Made by a program: the position numbers and the translations under genes. Shown in pieces: positions 21,271 through 34,611 of a DNA stretch of 64,000 nucleotides; the first letter of the stretch is position 1; the number at the start of each line of letters is the position of its first letter. The notes beneath the pieces were generated by a model that did not search any database, was not told the DNA's origin, and saw only the letters and a list, made by a program, of their open reading frames with translations. This DNA comes from Pyronema omphalodes (Eukaryota; Ascomycota; Pezizomycetes; Pezizales; Pyronemataceae): contig JAJJXM010000010.1 of NCBI GenBank assembly GCA_024516155.1, forward strand, positions 372,001-436,000, written 5' to 3'.

Positions 21271-22116
21271 TTATCTCTTTCGAGTCCCGTTACAAGAAGA
21301 AATGTTTTGCCGATTTCAGAGCCGATCTGGTATCGAATAAACTCCGAGTTGCGCAGGGGCTTCCAGTTCGTCGTCTTCCGGAATTGAAAGAAAGGCCTGG
21401 TCGAAATGTTGGCACCCTTTTCAATTATCGATTATCGATAAAGCACCGCGCAAGAGAAAGACCGTGGGAAGATTATACCCATGTTGGTACTCATTCCCTT
21501 AGATCGATTTCCGGTAATAACCACAAAAGATATGGCAGAAAAGTTACACATATCCGGGTTCGCGTATCTCGCCTTGTATTTCACCATAAGCCGGCTTTCT
21601 GCTTTATAGTTAGTATTGATATATAAATATATGCGTAGACGAAGGGAACATACCATTTTTGCGATGACCTAGTTATGCCTTCACATGTTGTTGCTAAGGT
21701 CTTGATAAACAGAACAAGGTGCATGTTGATAACTTGATATTAATCAACAGCGCAGGTATTTTGATCCTTCGGAAAGCGTTGAGTGCACTCCCATTTTGTT
21801 CAACCTTGAAGCAAAATGAACCGAGACAACGCCCCAAGAGAAGGAGGAAGGCTGCATCTTCACTACCACTGAAGACCTAAAAGTTGGGGACTCTTTGGTT
21901 TAAATCCGTCTTAGGGTATGAAGGACACCGTGTTCGAGTCCCTTGAACTTGTCCATCCAGCGGGCCTAGGAGGAAGAATCGGCGAGATTACTGCTGCGTT
22001 ACTGCCGAATCTTTGCGTCGGTTATTGTCTGTAAGTCGAGAATTCTTCTTCCTCGCGTTTTTTTGAATTGACTCATTCTGTATTGCGTACTCTGTATTGA
22101 GTCGACCATAAATCCC

Positions 22117-22255
22117 AATCCCATTCCCAATTCCACTCCCAATTCCACTCCCAATTCCACTCCCAATCCCACTCCCAATTCCACTCCCAATTCCACTCCC
22201 AATTCCACTCCCAATTCCACTCCCAATTCCACTCCCAATCCCACTCCCAATTCCT
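22117..22255. repeat. 12-bp minisatellite CACTCCCAATTC, unit 2
   Basis: About eleven copies of the same unit as at 17645-17790, with a different arrangement of the AATCCC variants. The array has therefore changed by expansion or contraction since duplication. Confidence 0.9.
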
Positions 22256-22939
22256 CTCACTATCCCAATCTCTCTCACTATCCCATTCACCCCCCATCCC
22301 CCAATACACCCACTGCAACCAGAATCCCATCCCAATTCCATCCCGATCCATTTCAATCCCACTCTTAATCCATTCCCATTCTACTCCATCTATACCACAC
22401 TATCAAGCCATCCGTAAACACACTGCACAAATTCCACACCGTATTGTATCATGCCGTTTTATATCATGCCGCCTCAAAATCCACCCGCACCATCACAGAC
22501 CATTTTCAAATTAAGATTCCGGATCGGATTGAATCGACTTGACATAACTATGTTGTCGCATTGAAGGTTTTGGTGGTTGGAGGTTTCGTCGGACTCTCGT
22601 CGGATTTTGATGGATTGAATAGATTTTCTGGTCTGCTGGTATGTATGTAGGAAGTTATTGGAGGGGTTGACAGTGATAGTAACTGTCGGTTTTAGTAATT
22701 GATTTTTTTTTTGAATCATACGCTGACTTCCATCCGCCATGCCTGAAGAGTCGTTGATGGAGTGGTTGCTGTGAGGATTGATGTGAAGATGGATCGAGTG
22801 ATGGATGGATTGAGAATCCCTGCATCGTCCTCCCAACCGGCATGCCCTCCCTACTGCCCCGCCCCGCACCTCGTGTAACCCTATATAACCGGAGATCCAT
22901 CGTACATAGGAATTCGTTACAGCAGAAAGAAAACCTCAA

Positions 22940-23146
22940 ATGTCGTTGATTATTAAAAACGAAATAAAGATAAAAAGATCGGTGAGAAGACTAAGGAAGA
23001 AAGAGAAAGAAAACGTGGAAGGAAGCGGGGGAAAACAAACAGGCGAGACAAGTAAAGTAACGATAGACACGACGAAAAAGAAAAGAGAAGGAAAGGAAAG
23101 TCGAGATGAGAAGAGAAAAGAAAGAAATTTTCAAAGACGGCTATGA
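22940..23146 (+). CDS. Possible small basic protein in repeat unit 2
   Basis: A 68-codon open frame starting MSLIIKNEIKIKRSVRRL, the counterpart of 18493-18696. It keeps the frame through a 3-bp length difference and ends at the equivalent TGA. A TATATAA box about 70 bp upstream is retained. No family is recognised. Confidence is low because substitutions between the copies look neutral. Confidence 0.2.
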   Translation: MSLIIKNEIKIKRSVRRLRKKEKENVEGSGGKQTGETSKVTIDTTKKKREGKESRDEKRKERNFQRRL

Positions 23147-23640
23147 GAAGAGGTGAATGGGGAAAGATATTTCGGTGGGTAATAATATTGCCATCTTATA
23201 CGAGCGGGGTAGTGAGAGAGCGGGGTAGTATATCATGTCATGTCATGTCATATGCAGTGTCTAGGTTGAGATCTTCGGTATGTATATGTATGCATATGTA
23301 TGTATCACGTCATGTTATATGTATATGTATGTATGTATGAGTCTGAATTATGAGTCTCATTTACGATTTACGAGTTATGGCTGTGAGTCTAATTTATTTT
23401 ATGAATCACAGGTCGTACCCTGCCTGGGCTTCCGCTTCAAACTATGACTGGACTGTGCGTGAATTGCGCTTGGGCTGCTGGTTGTGGAACGGAGCAGAGG
23501 GGATGATATACGTACATGCGTGTGATTTTGCTCGGGTATTTGACCAATTAGAGTCACAGGCATAGATATCGGTACAGGTATGGGTACAGGTCCAGGTATG
23601 GGTACAGGTACAGACATGGGTACAGGTACAAGCAGTATGT

Positions 23641-24070
23641 AGAGTGAAAAGCATGGAAGCGCAGGATGTGTTTAGTATGCTCCATGGAGAATTTTTGTAT
23701 TACTTGACGGAGGACTGATAGGAAGTAATGGTTAGTATCCCTTTCCCATTAGTGTTTAGCGGTATTAGAAAACATTTTCTAAGCTTCGACAAAACTATTT
23801 TAGGCTTGGTAGGGATATTCCGAAGGATTATACAGGCTGATTTACTTCCTCTAATTAGATCCTCCAGGAACCGGTTGGACCAATACTGAATTCCGGAACT
23901 TCAACTTCTCTACGGTGCTAGGCGAGGAGACAAAATTTGTAGAAACCGAGCACTCCCAGAAGAACCGGATCAATATTGCTTTTGGAAAGATAGAGATGAA
24001 GCTTTTTATTGAGTGACATTTAAACGTGATTAAACAGGGACAGAATACATTAGAGGCGGCGAAGAATTAG
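23641..24070 (+). pseudogene. Phosphatase tail remnant (unit 3)
   Basis: Aligns with the end of exon 1, the intron and all of exon 2 of the gene at 14843. Readable blocks include LHGEF, GTGWTNTEFRNFNFST and TEHSQKNR. It is broken by TGA at the same Trp as in the unit 2 fragment, by His-to-Tyr changes and by a stop (TGA) in exon 2 where the parent has GAG GTC. It has no 5' part. Confidence 0.85.
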
Positions 24071-25680
24071 AGCTATCGGGTGATTTTTGAAATGATAGAA
24101 TACCTACTAAACTAGATTACATAGTACCTGATTGGTTAAATCTGAAAATTTAGTGCCGTTTGATATTGTTATGAGTAATGATGGGAAGTTAGAATGAAGC
24201 AATAGATGAAATTCAAGACGAAATTTTGACAACTTCAATTCTTCGAGTGATGACGCATGATTTCTGGAATATATTCCGATTTTGTTACGTACATAGTAGA
24301 CTAAACTGTCCCCTTCAACTACACCTATCCAAACCTCCATTTCAATACCTAAATAACTAATTACATTTCTTTTTGATTTACCCATTCCATGTACCGAAAC
24401 CAGATCTCCTACCAAGACCGGGAAAATGATTCGGAGATTCCTCTCCCTTATCTCGAAGCAGAACAAGATATCCCAGAATACCACATCTCATCGAGATCTG
24501 TAAAAACACCACCGACCACCCCTCTCTCCGTCACTTCTGAAGCTTCGTAACTTCTCCAGATATCAAAACCCCCAACATGCTGGGACATCCACAGATTCTA
24601 GTTACGGCATCTGACGCTTCAGAGCCACCATCATCGTGGTATACTTCCACAACTTGACCACAACAGGCAACAGCCTTATGGACGAGAAAAAAACATTCAA
24701 AGTTTCAAGGGGTTGGGAAACTCTGAATAAACCGATGGGACTATGACATGATTGGTTTTCGTGCCGAGACTCCACTTCTGCGTTGTTGGATTTTGCTTAG
24801 AAATTGAAATATGATAGTCTGAGGCAAAGTCAGTCACAATCCAGTTCGTCAACTATGCTTCACACCAGCCCTTCGAAGCAGAAAATACTGAGTTGCTAAG
24901 GCTCAATACCATTCCTAGAAAACTAATGGCAGTGTGGGTACAAGAAACTAATACTCACTTAAAAACTAGGTTTGAGGGTATTGCAATTAGAACTTTATCA
25001 TGTGTAAAAAGGAGACAGCTGCCTTCCTCGAGACTGGCTTCCAAATTCGTTACAGTCGTCTAACGCGTCAAAACACGTTCCAGACTCCATGGGCTCGGAA
25101 GATTTGCCCTTTATGTCGTGTGGACGAACATAGATCCGAGCCTCAAAGCTCTGTCTTGAACTAATCGGTGGATCATCAGGACCCCGATTACCCTGGAGGA
25201 GGTGTCTTTTATCGAAGAGAAAAAGGGAAAAAGAGAGGTTATACGAATCGGTGTACACAACTCTCCTTCCGAGTCCCGTTGCAAGAAGAAATTTTTGCCG
25301 GTTGTATGACTAATTCGTTACTGGATAATTGTCATAAACAATCTCCCATCCTCGCCTGAAACCGCACCAAATTCTGCACTGATACCCCATTCCATCGAAC
25401 TCTCTGAACAGAACACACCACCAGCAACCCCTCTCTCCGTCACTTCTGAAGCTTCGTAACTTCCCGGGACAAAAAAAAGCCCAGCATGCTGGGACATCCA
25501 CAGATTCAAGTTACGGCCTCTGACGCTTCAGAGCCACCATCATCGTGGTATACCTCCACAACTCGACCACAACAGGCAACAAGCAATAGGCCAATCGACG
25601 AGAAAAAACATTCAAAGGATTGGAAAGATGTGAATCGACTAACGTAACGACGGAACGATTGGTCACTGTATCGATACGCC

Positions 25681-25800
25681 GAGACTCCACTTCCGGGTCA
25701 TTGGATCTTGTTCTTCTTTGTCGAAGGAAGAAGAAGAAACGTCGCCTGGAGCAAGCAGCTGTTTCCCAGAAAAAAAAAAAGAAAAAGCAACAGGTCATAC
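25681..25800 (+). repeat. Hairpin-forming module, copy 5
   Basis: Unit 3 counterpart. Only one intact copy remains here. A decayed trace (GAGACTCCACTTCTGCG) stands at 24766. Confidence 0.65.
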
Positions 25801-27756
25801 GAATTGGTGTACCCAACGTTCCTCTCGAGTCCCGTTACAAGAAGAAATATTTTGCCGATTGCAGAGCCGATCTGGTATCGAATAAACTCTGAGTTGCGCA
25901 GGGGCTTCCAGTTCGTCGTCTTCCGGAACTGAAAGAAAAGCCAGCTCGAAATGTTGGCACCCTTTTCAATTATCGATTATCGATAAAGCACCGCGCGAGA
26001 GAGACCGTGGGAAGATTATACCCATGTTGGTACTCATTGCCTTGGATCGCTTTCGGGTAATAACCACAAAAGATATGGCAGAAACGTTACCGATATCCTG
26101 ATTCGCATATCTCGGCTTGGATTTTACCATAAGCTGGCTTTCTGCTTTATAATTAGTATGGATATCTAAATATATGCGGAGACGAAGAGAACATACTGGT
26201 TTTTACAATTAACTGTTTGAAGTCTCGAAAATTGTTGTAGCTTGTCTTCAATGTATGTATAGACCCAACGAGGTTCATGTTGATAATGTGATATTCGTCG
26301 ACAGCGCAGCTATTTGGACCCTTCGGAAGGCATTTAGGACACCCATTTTTTTTTTTTTAGAATATGTAGTATGAAATGGAAATATGAAGCGCCAAAAGAA
26401 GGAAGAAGGCTGCATCTTCACTATCCCCGTGAGGTTTTCCGGGTTTAAATCCTTATTTGAGTTGTGAATAAAACCGCGTTGGAAGTTTCTTGAACTTATC
26501 CATGAAGGCTTTCCGGAGGAAGAATTGCTGTGATTATCGTATCGATGGGCAATTTTCGATAAATTGAAAATTCTTCTTTCTTCCGTTTTTTTTGAATTGA
26601 CTCATTCTGTATTGCGTAATCTGCATGGAGTCCACCATAAAACCAAATCTCATCCCGCTTCTAGTTCATCCTATCCTCTTCCCAATCCTGGTCCCAATTC
26701 ATCTTCCTCTTCCTCCGCCGACTTTTACCCACAATCCCAATCCCAATCCCATTCCCATTCCTATCCCTTCCTAACCATTCCTATCCACCCCAATCCCAAT
26801 CCCAATCCCAATCCCATTCCTATCCTATCCCCTCCCATCCCGTTCCAGTCCATCCATCCCCCTCCATCCCTAACCACACATCAAATGCCCTACCACATCC
26901 CGCCGCCTCAATATCCATCACCAGCACCATCATCAGCACCAGCACCATCATCAGCACCAGCACCATCACAAACAAACCATCTTCACCAATGCGGGGACCT
27001 CATGTTACCGCATCAGAAGAAAGTCTTGTGGATTTCAGGTGAATTATATTTGAAGTTGGAGCGTGCCATAGTATGACAGCGATGATGTGGTGGTTGATGC
27101 AGTGGTTGGTGTAGTGGTTGGTGTAGTGGTTGATGTAGTGGTTGGAAGTTGGAGTGGTTGGTATAGTGATGTGTGTAGTGATGTGTGTATCGATGTGTGG
27201 TAATGTGTGTGAGGATGAATCGAGTGATCGAGTGATAGAGTGATAGATAACCAAAGAATCCCCGCATCGCCCTCCCCCCTCCCCCCCCCCCCCTCCCCCA
27301 ATGATCCGCTTCCTGGCCCGCCTCGCCCGCCCCGCCCCCGCGATCCCTGTGATCCCTGCCCCACCCCACCCCAGGTCCTCAAAGTTCCAGCATGCTCGTG
27401 TAACCCCGTGTAACCCAAACCCAAGCGTAAAAAATTCGTAAAAGAAAATTCGTAAAAGAAAAACAGTAACAGTAACAGTAGTAAGCAGACCCTCGATGTC
27501 GTTGGTTCCTGAAAACGAAAACGAAATAAATATAGAAAGAATAGTAAGACGAGGAAAGAGAATGGCACGTGGGAGGACGAAGGAAGGAACGAAGGGAGAA
27601 AAGGATGCAAGAACGAAGTAAGAAGTAGAAGAAAAGTAAAGTCAAGAAGGCAAGGAAGCAGGTAAAATACAGGAAAGGAAGAGGAAGAGAAAGAAAAGTT
27701 GAGGTGATATAAAATAAGAAAGAAAGAAAATCTTAAAGATGACTATATATAAAAAA

Positions 27757-27838
27757 GAGGGGAATGGGGAATGGGGAATGGGAAATGGGGAATGGGGAAT
27801 GGGGAATGGGGAATGGGGAATGGGGAATGGGGAATGGT
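27757..27838. repeat. 7-bp microsatellite GGGGAAT
   Basis: About eleven tandem copies. Unit 3 shows this array where units 1 and 2 have a single GGGGAATG/GGGGAAAG, so it expanded locally. Confidence 0.9.
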
Positions 27839-27884
27839 ATATCGGTGGGTAGGTATATTGCCGTCTTATACGAGCGGGGAAGCG

Positions 27885-27945
27885 GGGGAGCTGGGGAGCT
27901 GGGGAGCTGGGGAGCTGGGGAGCTGGGGAGCTGGGGAGCTGCAGA
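27885..27945. repeat. 8-bp microsatellite CTGGGGAG
   Basis: About seven tandem copies, again expanded from a short GCGGGGTAG stretch in units 1 and 2. The eight-residue periodic frames it creates (GELGSWGA) are an artefact. Confidence 0.85.
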
Positions 27946-28640
27946 GCGGGGTAATGTATTATATTCCATGTCATATGCAGTCTGTATGGTAGGTTGGGAT
28001 CTCAGGATCTCAGGTGTGCATATGTATTATATCTTGTCATACCATGTCATATGTATATGTACATGTATGTATGTATATATGAGTGATCTGATACGGTTCT
28101 CATTAACGCACCTAATACCCAACCTTCAATTTCTGGCATGTTTGAGTCTGATTATGAGTCTGATTTATGCTCATGCACCGGTGGATTTATGAGTCTGATT
28201 TATGAGTCTGATTTATGAGTCTGATTTATGAGTCTGATTTGTATGAGTCTAGTTCCCGAGTCCGACTTATGAATCTGATCCAATCTATGATCTATGATCT
28301 ATGACCCATGAGTAATGACCCATGACCCATGAGTCATGAGTCATGTCATACATACCACCGCCTCATACACCCGCCTCAGAACATGACCAGACTATGCCTA
28401 ACCTATCAATATGACCGTATTTGCGTGCTATACATCATAAGCTGTAGTCTATAAAAAATTCAGAACTAATGATCGCTATGAGCACATGCCAGTGCTTTTA
28501 CTCTCGTATTGCACCAATCAGGAGCTACAAACATAGGTCCGGGCAAGTCATAGTCATAGGTACAGTTGCAGTTGCAGTTGCAGTTGCAGTTGCAGTTGCA
28601 GTTGCGGGCAGAATATAATCATACATAGTTACATTTACAG

Positions 28641-29238
28641 GCAGAACATAGTCATACATACATAGATACCGATAAAGGCAGTATCTATCCCGATGTACAT
28701 ACGCATCATTTCTACAACTACCAGCGATACTATCATAGACTTGCTATACATACTCAGAGGCTGCATGAAATTGGTACTCGTACATACATACATATCAGCT
28801 GTCATGGTTTCACATAGTTTCACATAGTTTCCCATGGTTTCCCATGCTTTCCCATGGTTCCACATAATTTCAAGATTCCCCTTATCCCTTACCCTATGTT
28901 TTATGTGCATACATATGTACTCAAAAGCCAAATCCGAGTGATATAATGTGTATGTATTATATATGCCCTTAGTATATTTAAAATGGATCATATACAATCA
29001 CTCGAAGATTCATCATACGTAGGATATAGAAAAGAAAACGGAATTGCATTTTTTCATAACATGCATACACAAAGAAAAAAGACGAAACTAAAGCATAATA
29101 CATGCAAGAAAGCAAAAACGTAAGATAACCCAAGAACGCCCAAAAAAAAAAAGGAAAGAAGAAATAAAGGAAGAAAATCCCCTCTGGTAAGGAAGAAACA
29201 AAAGGACTAATAAAATAACTTAACGACGGGCTGGCTGG
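28641..29238. other. Spacer between the array and the LEM3 gene
   Basis: No gene. It holds imperfect CATAGTTTCACATAGTTTCC repeats (28800-28870) and AAAGAAAA-rich DNA toward the LEM3 3' end. Confidence 0.6.
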
Positions 29239-30693
29239 CTACATATCCCGACCGCTGGTATGTGCGGTTGATGCCGGCTCGTCGTTGTTCCATGATAGGT
29301 ATGTATGATCTCCGAGTTTTCTATCAGAAACTATTAGTATCCATTTTCGAAATCCAACCAATTATCTGATAAGAATTGCTGTAAGGAATAACATACCTCG
29401 GTTTAACCAAATTCGTAATCGTAAACGCCAATCCAAACAACATACAAAGCCCACCGACAACTAGATAAGCCACACCCAAAAACGGATTTCTTCCTCCCAT
29501 AACCGTTTTAGTAGAAATCACAAGCGACTTGGTTCCTCCATAGTCCTTAACTGGAAACCTGGAGTAAATCTTAACCTGATAAGTACCCTTCTCCATCGTC
29601 ATGTTATCGTTCCTCATTGCTAGCTTGGAAAACATCGGAAGTCCGGCGGTTCGCATCCAGACTTGGAATTCCTCATCTTCCTGCAAATTCGGGATTGACT
29701 CCTGTGTGTAAACACCCCCTTCGTATCGGTCCGCCCAGTTAGGGGGAGGGAGGATTTCGGAGGCTTGGTATCTTGAGGGTCTGAAGCGTTGGGCATCGGA
29801 GGCCCAGGCGATATTTTTGTTCGTCATGGGATAAGTTTTGTTGGGACCAACTCCAGGACCAGCCTTAGGGTTCAATAACACTGGTGAAAGGAAAGTATCA
29901 TTGAAGATTGAGTTTGCAATAAGTCCACAGGGGTAGTAAGGTAATTTTCCGTCTCCAGCCAAGGGATCACAAGCACCTTTCAATTCCCCATAAGTTCTAG
30001 GATTTCCCATAAGCTGCGCCTCATCCAAACTCTTTACATAGCGACGGTGGTTCTGGTAAAAGTTTGTCAAGCGGTAGTAGAACATAACAGGAGCCTGAAC
30101 ATCATTGGGAAGGTCGAATTGGATCGTGCAAACGTTCTGGTCGGCATAGTTTTTGTTGGTTTTTAAGATACGGGGGTCGGTGGTTGGAGATTCTTTAGTG
30201 CTTCGCCATTCTGGTCCAGAGTTCGCGTTTAAAGGATCCTTGAAAATCGCACTGTATCGTCCCTCAGGAATCCGCTGAAAGGTTTCGCCCGCCTTTGCAC
30301 AGTCGGTATAATCGATCACGAGCTCTTGAACCTAGGGCTTGTTAACGCGCGCGCCCCGGAAGAGATGTTAGACGCGATTATGGCTATACCTTCGTAGAGG
30401 ACCATACTAACAGCCCACCGATTGGGGCGAATATAAGGCCGACGAGGAAAAAGAGTGGCAGGACGGTTTTAGGAGTTAGGATAGGTCTATCGGCGTTAGT
30501 TTACTCCGGTCGCGAGGGGTCAAAAAGGCGCGTCTCGTACTGCCATGCTTTCAGGCGCTGTTGGCGAAAAGCGGTATCTATACAACGAAGAAGAGTTTAG
30601 TACTGTTCTTTGAAGCTGGTCAAAAGGCGGCGAAGGAGCATACGTACTGCCGGGCTTTCGGGACTTGTCTTTCTTTTTATCTTTGCCGCCCAT
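29239..30693 (-). CDS. LEM3/CDC50-family lipid flippase beta subunit
   Basis: Non-catalytic partner of P4-ATPase phospholipid flippases, needed for their ER exit and activity. Five exons (30648-30693, 30541-30577, 30390-30486, 29397-30331, 29239-29320) make 398 residues. The cytosolic N-terminus is MGGKDKKKDKSRKPG, followed by NTAFRQQRLKAWQPILTPK, the family's hallmark. TM1 is about residues 34-55. The lumenal domain has paired Cys residues and the motifs FYYRLTNFYQNHRRYVKS and CGLIANSIFNDTF. TM2 (about 340-362) is followed by NLVKPRKLGDHTYLSWNN at the C-terminus, which is recovered only when the last intron (29321-29396) is removed. Short exons and tight splice junctions were fixed by this family continuity. 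Confidence 0.93.
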
Positions 30694-33134
30694 TATGGCC
30701 GCTATGTAGGCGTCGGGTTATCGTAGGGGGAGCTCAGACGTCTCTCAATATTGTATCGTCGGTAGAGAATCGCGATGTAGAGTGGTAATGAAGCTCGAAA
30801 CTGTGGGTTTGGGTTGAGGAGTCGTAAACGGATGCGGCGGCTTGAGTGCTAATTTGGGAGCTGATGCTGGGCAGCGTGGCGTAGTCTTGTAAAGAGCCGC
30901 AACAGGTGGATTTTACGTGTTTGAAGGTTACACAGAGCAAACGATTGGATAGAAATGGTAGCTCTACGATTACTACCGTTAAACGAGCTTCGCATGCAAT
31001 TTCTCTGTTGGAAGTGCAGAGAGAGAGCTTCGTAAGAAGCGCACTGACTGCTCCTACTGATAGCGGAAGCTGTCAGATAGTGGCTCGGCGTTTATGGGAC
31101 CCTCAAATTCGTTTCCACTGGACAATATGATATCCATGGAGGTATGAATGTTAAATTCTGTGAGGAGAACTCTTATAGACTCAGGTATAGATGTAAAACT
31201 GAGGATCCGAATACATCAAAGAAACCCTGTAAGTGTGAAGGCTGGAAAGATCAATACAGAAGCTCTAATGCAGGGTTCCGGATATTGTAAAACGCAAAAG
31301 GGCACGTTTATATGCAGGGAAACATGAGGAACAGAAATTGCATTTGATTATTACTCTCCATCTAAACTTGAGCCTGCGGAGAGTTTTCACTCTGTTGGAG
31401 TTTATTCAACACTGACAAAGATTTCCTGCAGAGTGACGCCCTGTTTTTTTTTTCATCAACCGACAGATTACCAGTACCGTCACAAATGTACTAGGTACAC
31501 TGCATAATTATGATTGATGTATTTGTAAAAGATGAGGGAGAAGATGCATTTTCGATCTGCTTTTAGTGATGGTCATCGGCGGCATCGAGATGCTACAGAA
31601 TATCAGATGGTCTCATTGTGGCCAACCTGCTTGTAGCCCGGACAGAGTAATCAACCCGTCGATATCCATCACTACCCGTCACTCCAACCTCTTCAAACAT
31701 CAAAGTGTACCATTATTTTTCACGAATCCCTGGTAGTGCTTTTGATTCGTTGTATTGGACCATAGATATCAATCAATTCCGGTGCGTTCTTAGGAGTCAA
31801 GCACCCTTCTGGCTGATATCTTAGATCATTAAAACCGGATGAAGACCTTGATCCAACATCTTGGCATGTCTGTTCCACAGCTGTGCTTGGGTGTAAATAT
31901 CTGGCTCTCATCTGGGTATATAATAGTTGTGGTATGTAAATTGCCTGAAAGGTTGGAGATAGATGCCAAGATGCCACGGGATTCTTGATGGATGGACTTC
32001 TGATATCGGCCATTATATATGCTTCGGATTCTGTGCACGGATATCCAAACACCTTTGGGGATGGGTGTGCATAAATTTATGAAATGTTGAGAAGACGGTG
32101 GGCCCAGTGGCCAACGGTGCTCGGAGCTATGTTGTCATCATTCTCAATTGCTCGCGGAAGTTGACACGTTCCATCCTGAAATGCCCCGCTCAAGGGCTCC
32201 GCATATCCGCACGGATGAAGCCTGGCGGGGTGAATTCCAGCTTCATTCGGGGTGATCTGATCTTCCTCTAAAGCTAGACGCAGGTACTCGTAACATTCGC
32301 CGATGGCTTTACGTCTGAGAAATAAACATCCACCGAGTTCGACATGTGATAGACTCTAAAATTTCCAAATGAAGAGATGCTGGTTGCGATGGAACCGCTC
32401 ATCCGTGAATGGTGGCCGTCCACTGGGATGCCGCCCTCAACAGTCGTGGCTCTGCATATGGAAACCGAAGCGCTAGGAGAGACCGCGGGGGGGGGGCTTT
32501 TGTCTTGTACCTCAATTGGCAAATGATGAACGCACGCATCACAGCCCTAAGTGACGAGCGAGTTATGACTGAAGACATTACTAAGACGAATTTGGTTCAA
32601 TCTCCCCGCGTTTTTCTGGTTACCGTTCATGATTTGGGGGGGAGGGAAGGGGATTCAGTGGACACTGTCGACTGGAGATGAGAGCAGCAGTAGCAAACTG
32701 ACACGGTGTTGAGAAAGCTGCCGGTTTCACAATTTTTGTACGAAAGGTGGTGAACGTGTTGGGGCCATGGGGCGATTGATCACTCCGTCGTCTCACTAGC
32801 AAACCCAGATGTCCAAAGCGAGGCAGGCGCCCTCGCCTAGTGCAGCAGAAACCCCGCGTACAAGCAGAAACGGGAACCCTCCCTGGGGCAAGGGTGGTTG
32901 GCACGCAGCAAGGTTATCTGGAGAAGCATGGGAGAAGTAGAACCGAGTAAAAAGTATGTAAAGCCCCGCCATCATCCACTTTTCATCCCCTTCTCCATCC
33001 TCCTTCTCTCCACCAAATCCATCTCCTCAGTACGTTTCCCCATCCAGCAAATCCATACTTTGCAAGCAATTGCAATTGGAAATTCATCTTCAGAAATAAA
33101 TTTCTAATCCTTCTACAGAAACCCCTCACTCAAA
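30694..33134. other. Divergent intergenic region, LEM3 / SAHH
   Basis: 2.4 kb without a supportable gene. Small open frames (for example 31720-32052 minus) have no family resemblance and no sensible splicing partners. The last 200 bp before SAHH are pyrimidine-rich (CCTTCTCCATCC), typical of highly expressed fungal promoters. Confidence 0.5.

Positions 33135-34611
<1,477 letters not shown>

Larger units (their letters stand above)
19253..23640. repeat. Tandem segmental repeat, unit 2
   Basis: About 4.4 kb, colinear with unit 1. It opens with a broken phosphatase tail, is interrupted at 19389-20210 by an element with terminal inverted repeats, then resumes at a point matching the sequence just after the phosphatase stop codon in unit 1. 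The core at 21330-21660 is nearly identical to unit 1 (16840-17190). Confidence 0.85.
23641..28640. repeat. Tandem segmental repeat, unit 3
   Basis: About 5 kb and the most diverged unit. It has a complete phosphatase tail remnant, an internal duplication in which the region around the CATGCTGG palindrome appears twice (24480-24760 and 25370-25690), one copy of the module (25681-25800), the conserved core (25850-26170), a decayed CCAATCC-rich array (26640-26850), a GTTGGTGTAGTG region (27080-27190) and new short arrays (27764-27838, 27885-27945, 28190-28245, 28560-28606). Confidence 0.8.

Noticed and set aside
20712..21626. 304-codon open frame in repeat unit 2
   Set aside because: The matching regions of units 1 and 3 are broken by stops and by frameshifting indels (a 2-bp loss in unit 3 near 26000), and the two internal modules are read in different frames. 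No family signal.
26564..27076. 170-codon Pro/Ser-rich plus-strand frame in unit 3
   Set aside because: It is the decayed CCAATCC minisatellite read through. Units 1 and 2 have no corresponding frame.
31720..32052. 110-codon minus-strand frame in the LEM3-SAHH spacer
   Set aside because: No family resemblance, no promoter or splicing partner, and of a length expected by chance in 2.4 kb.
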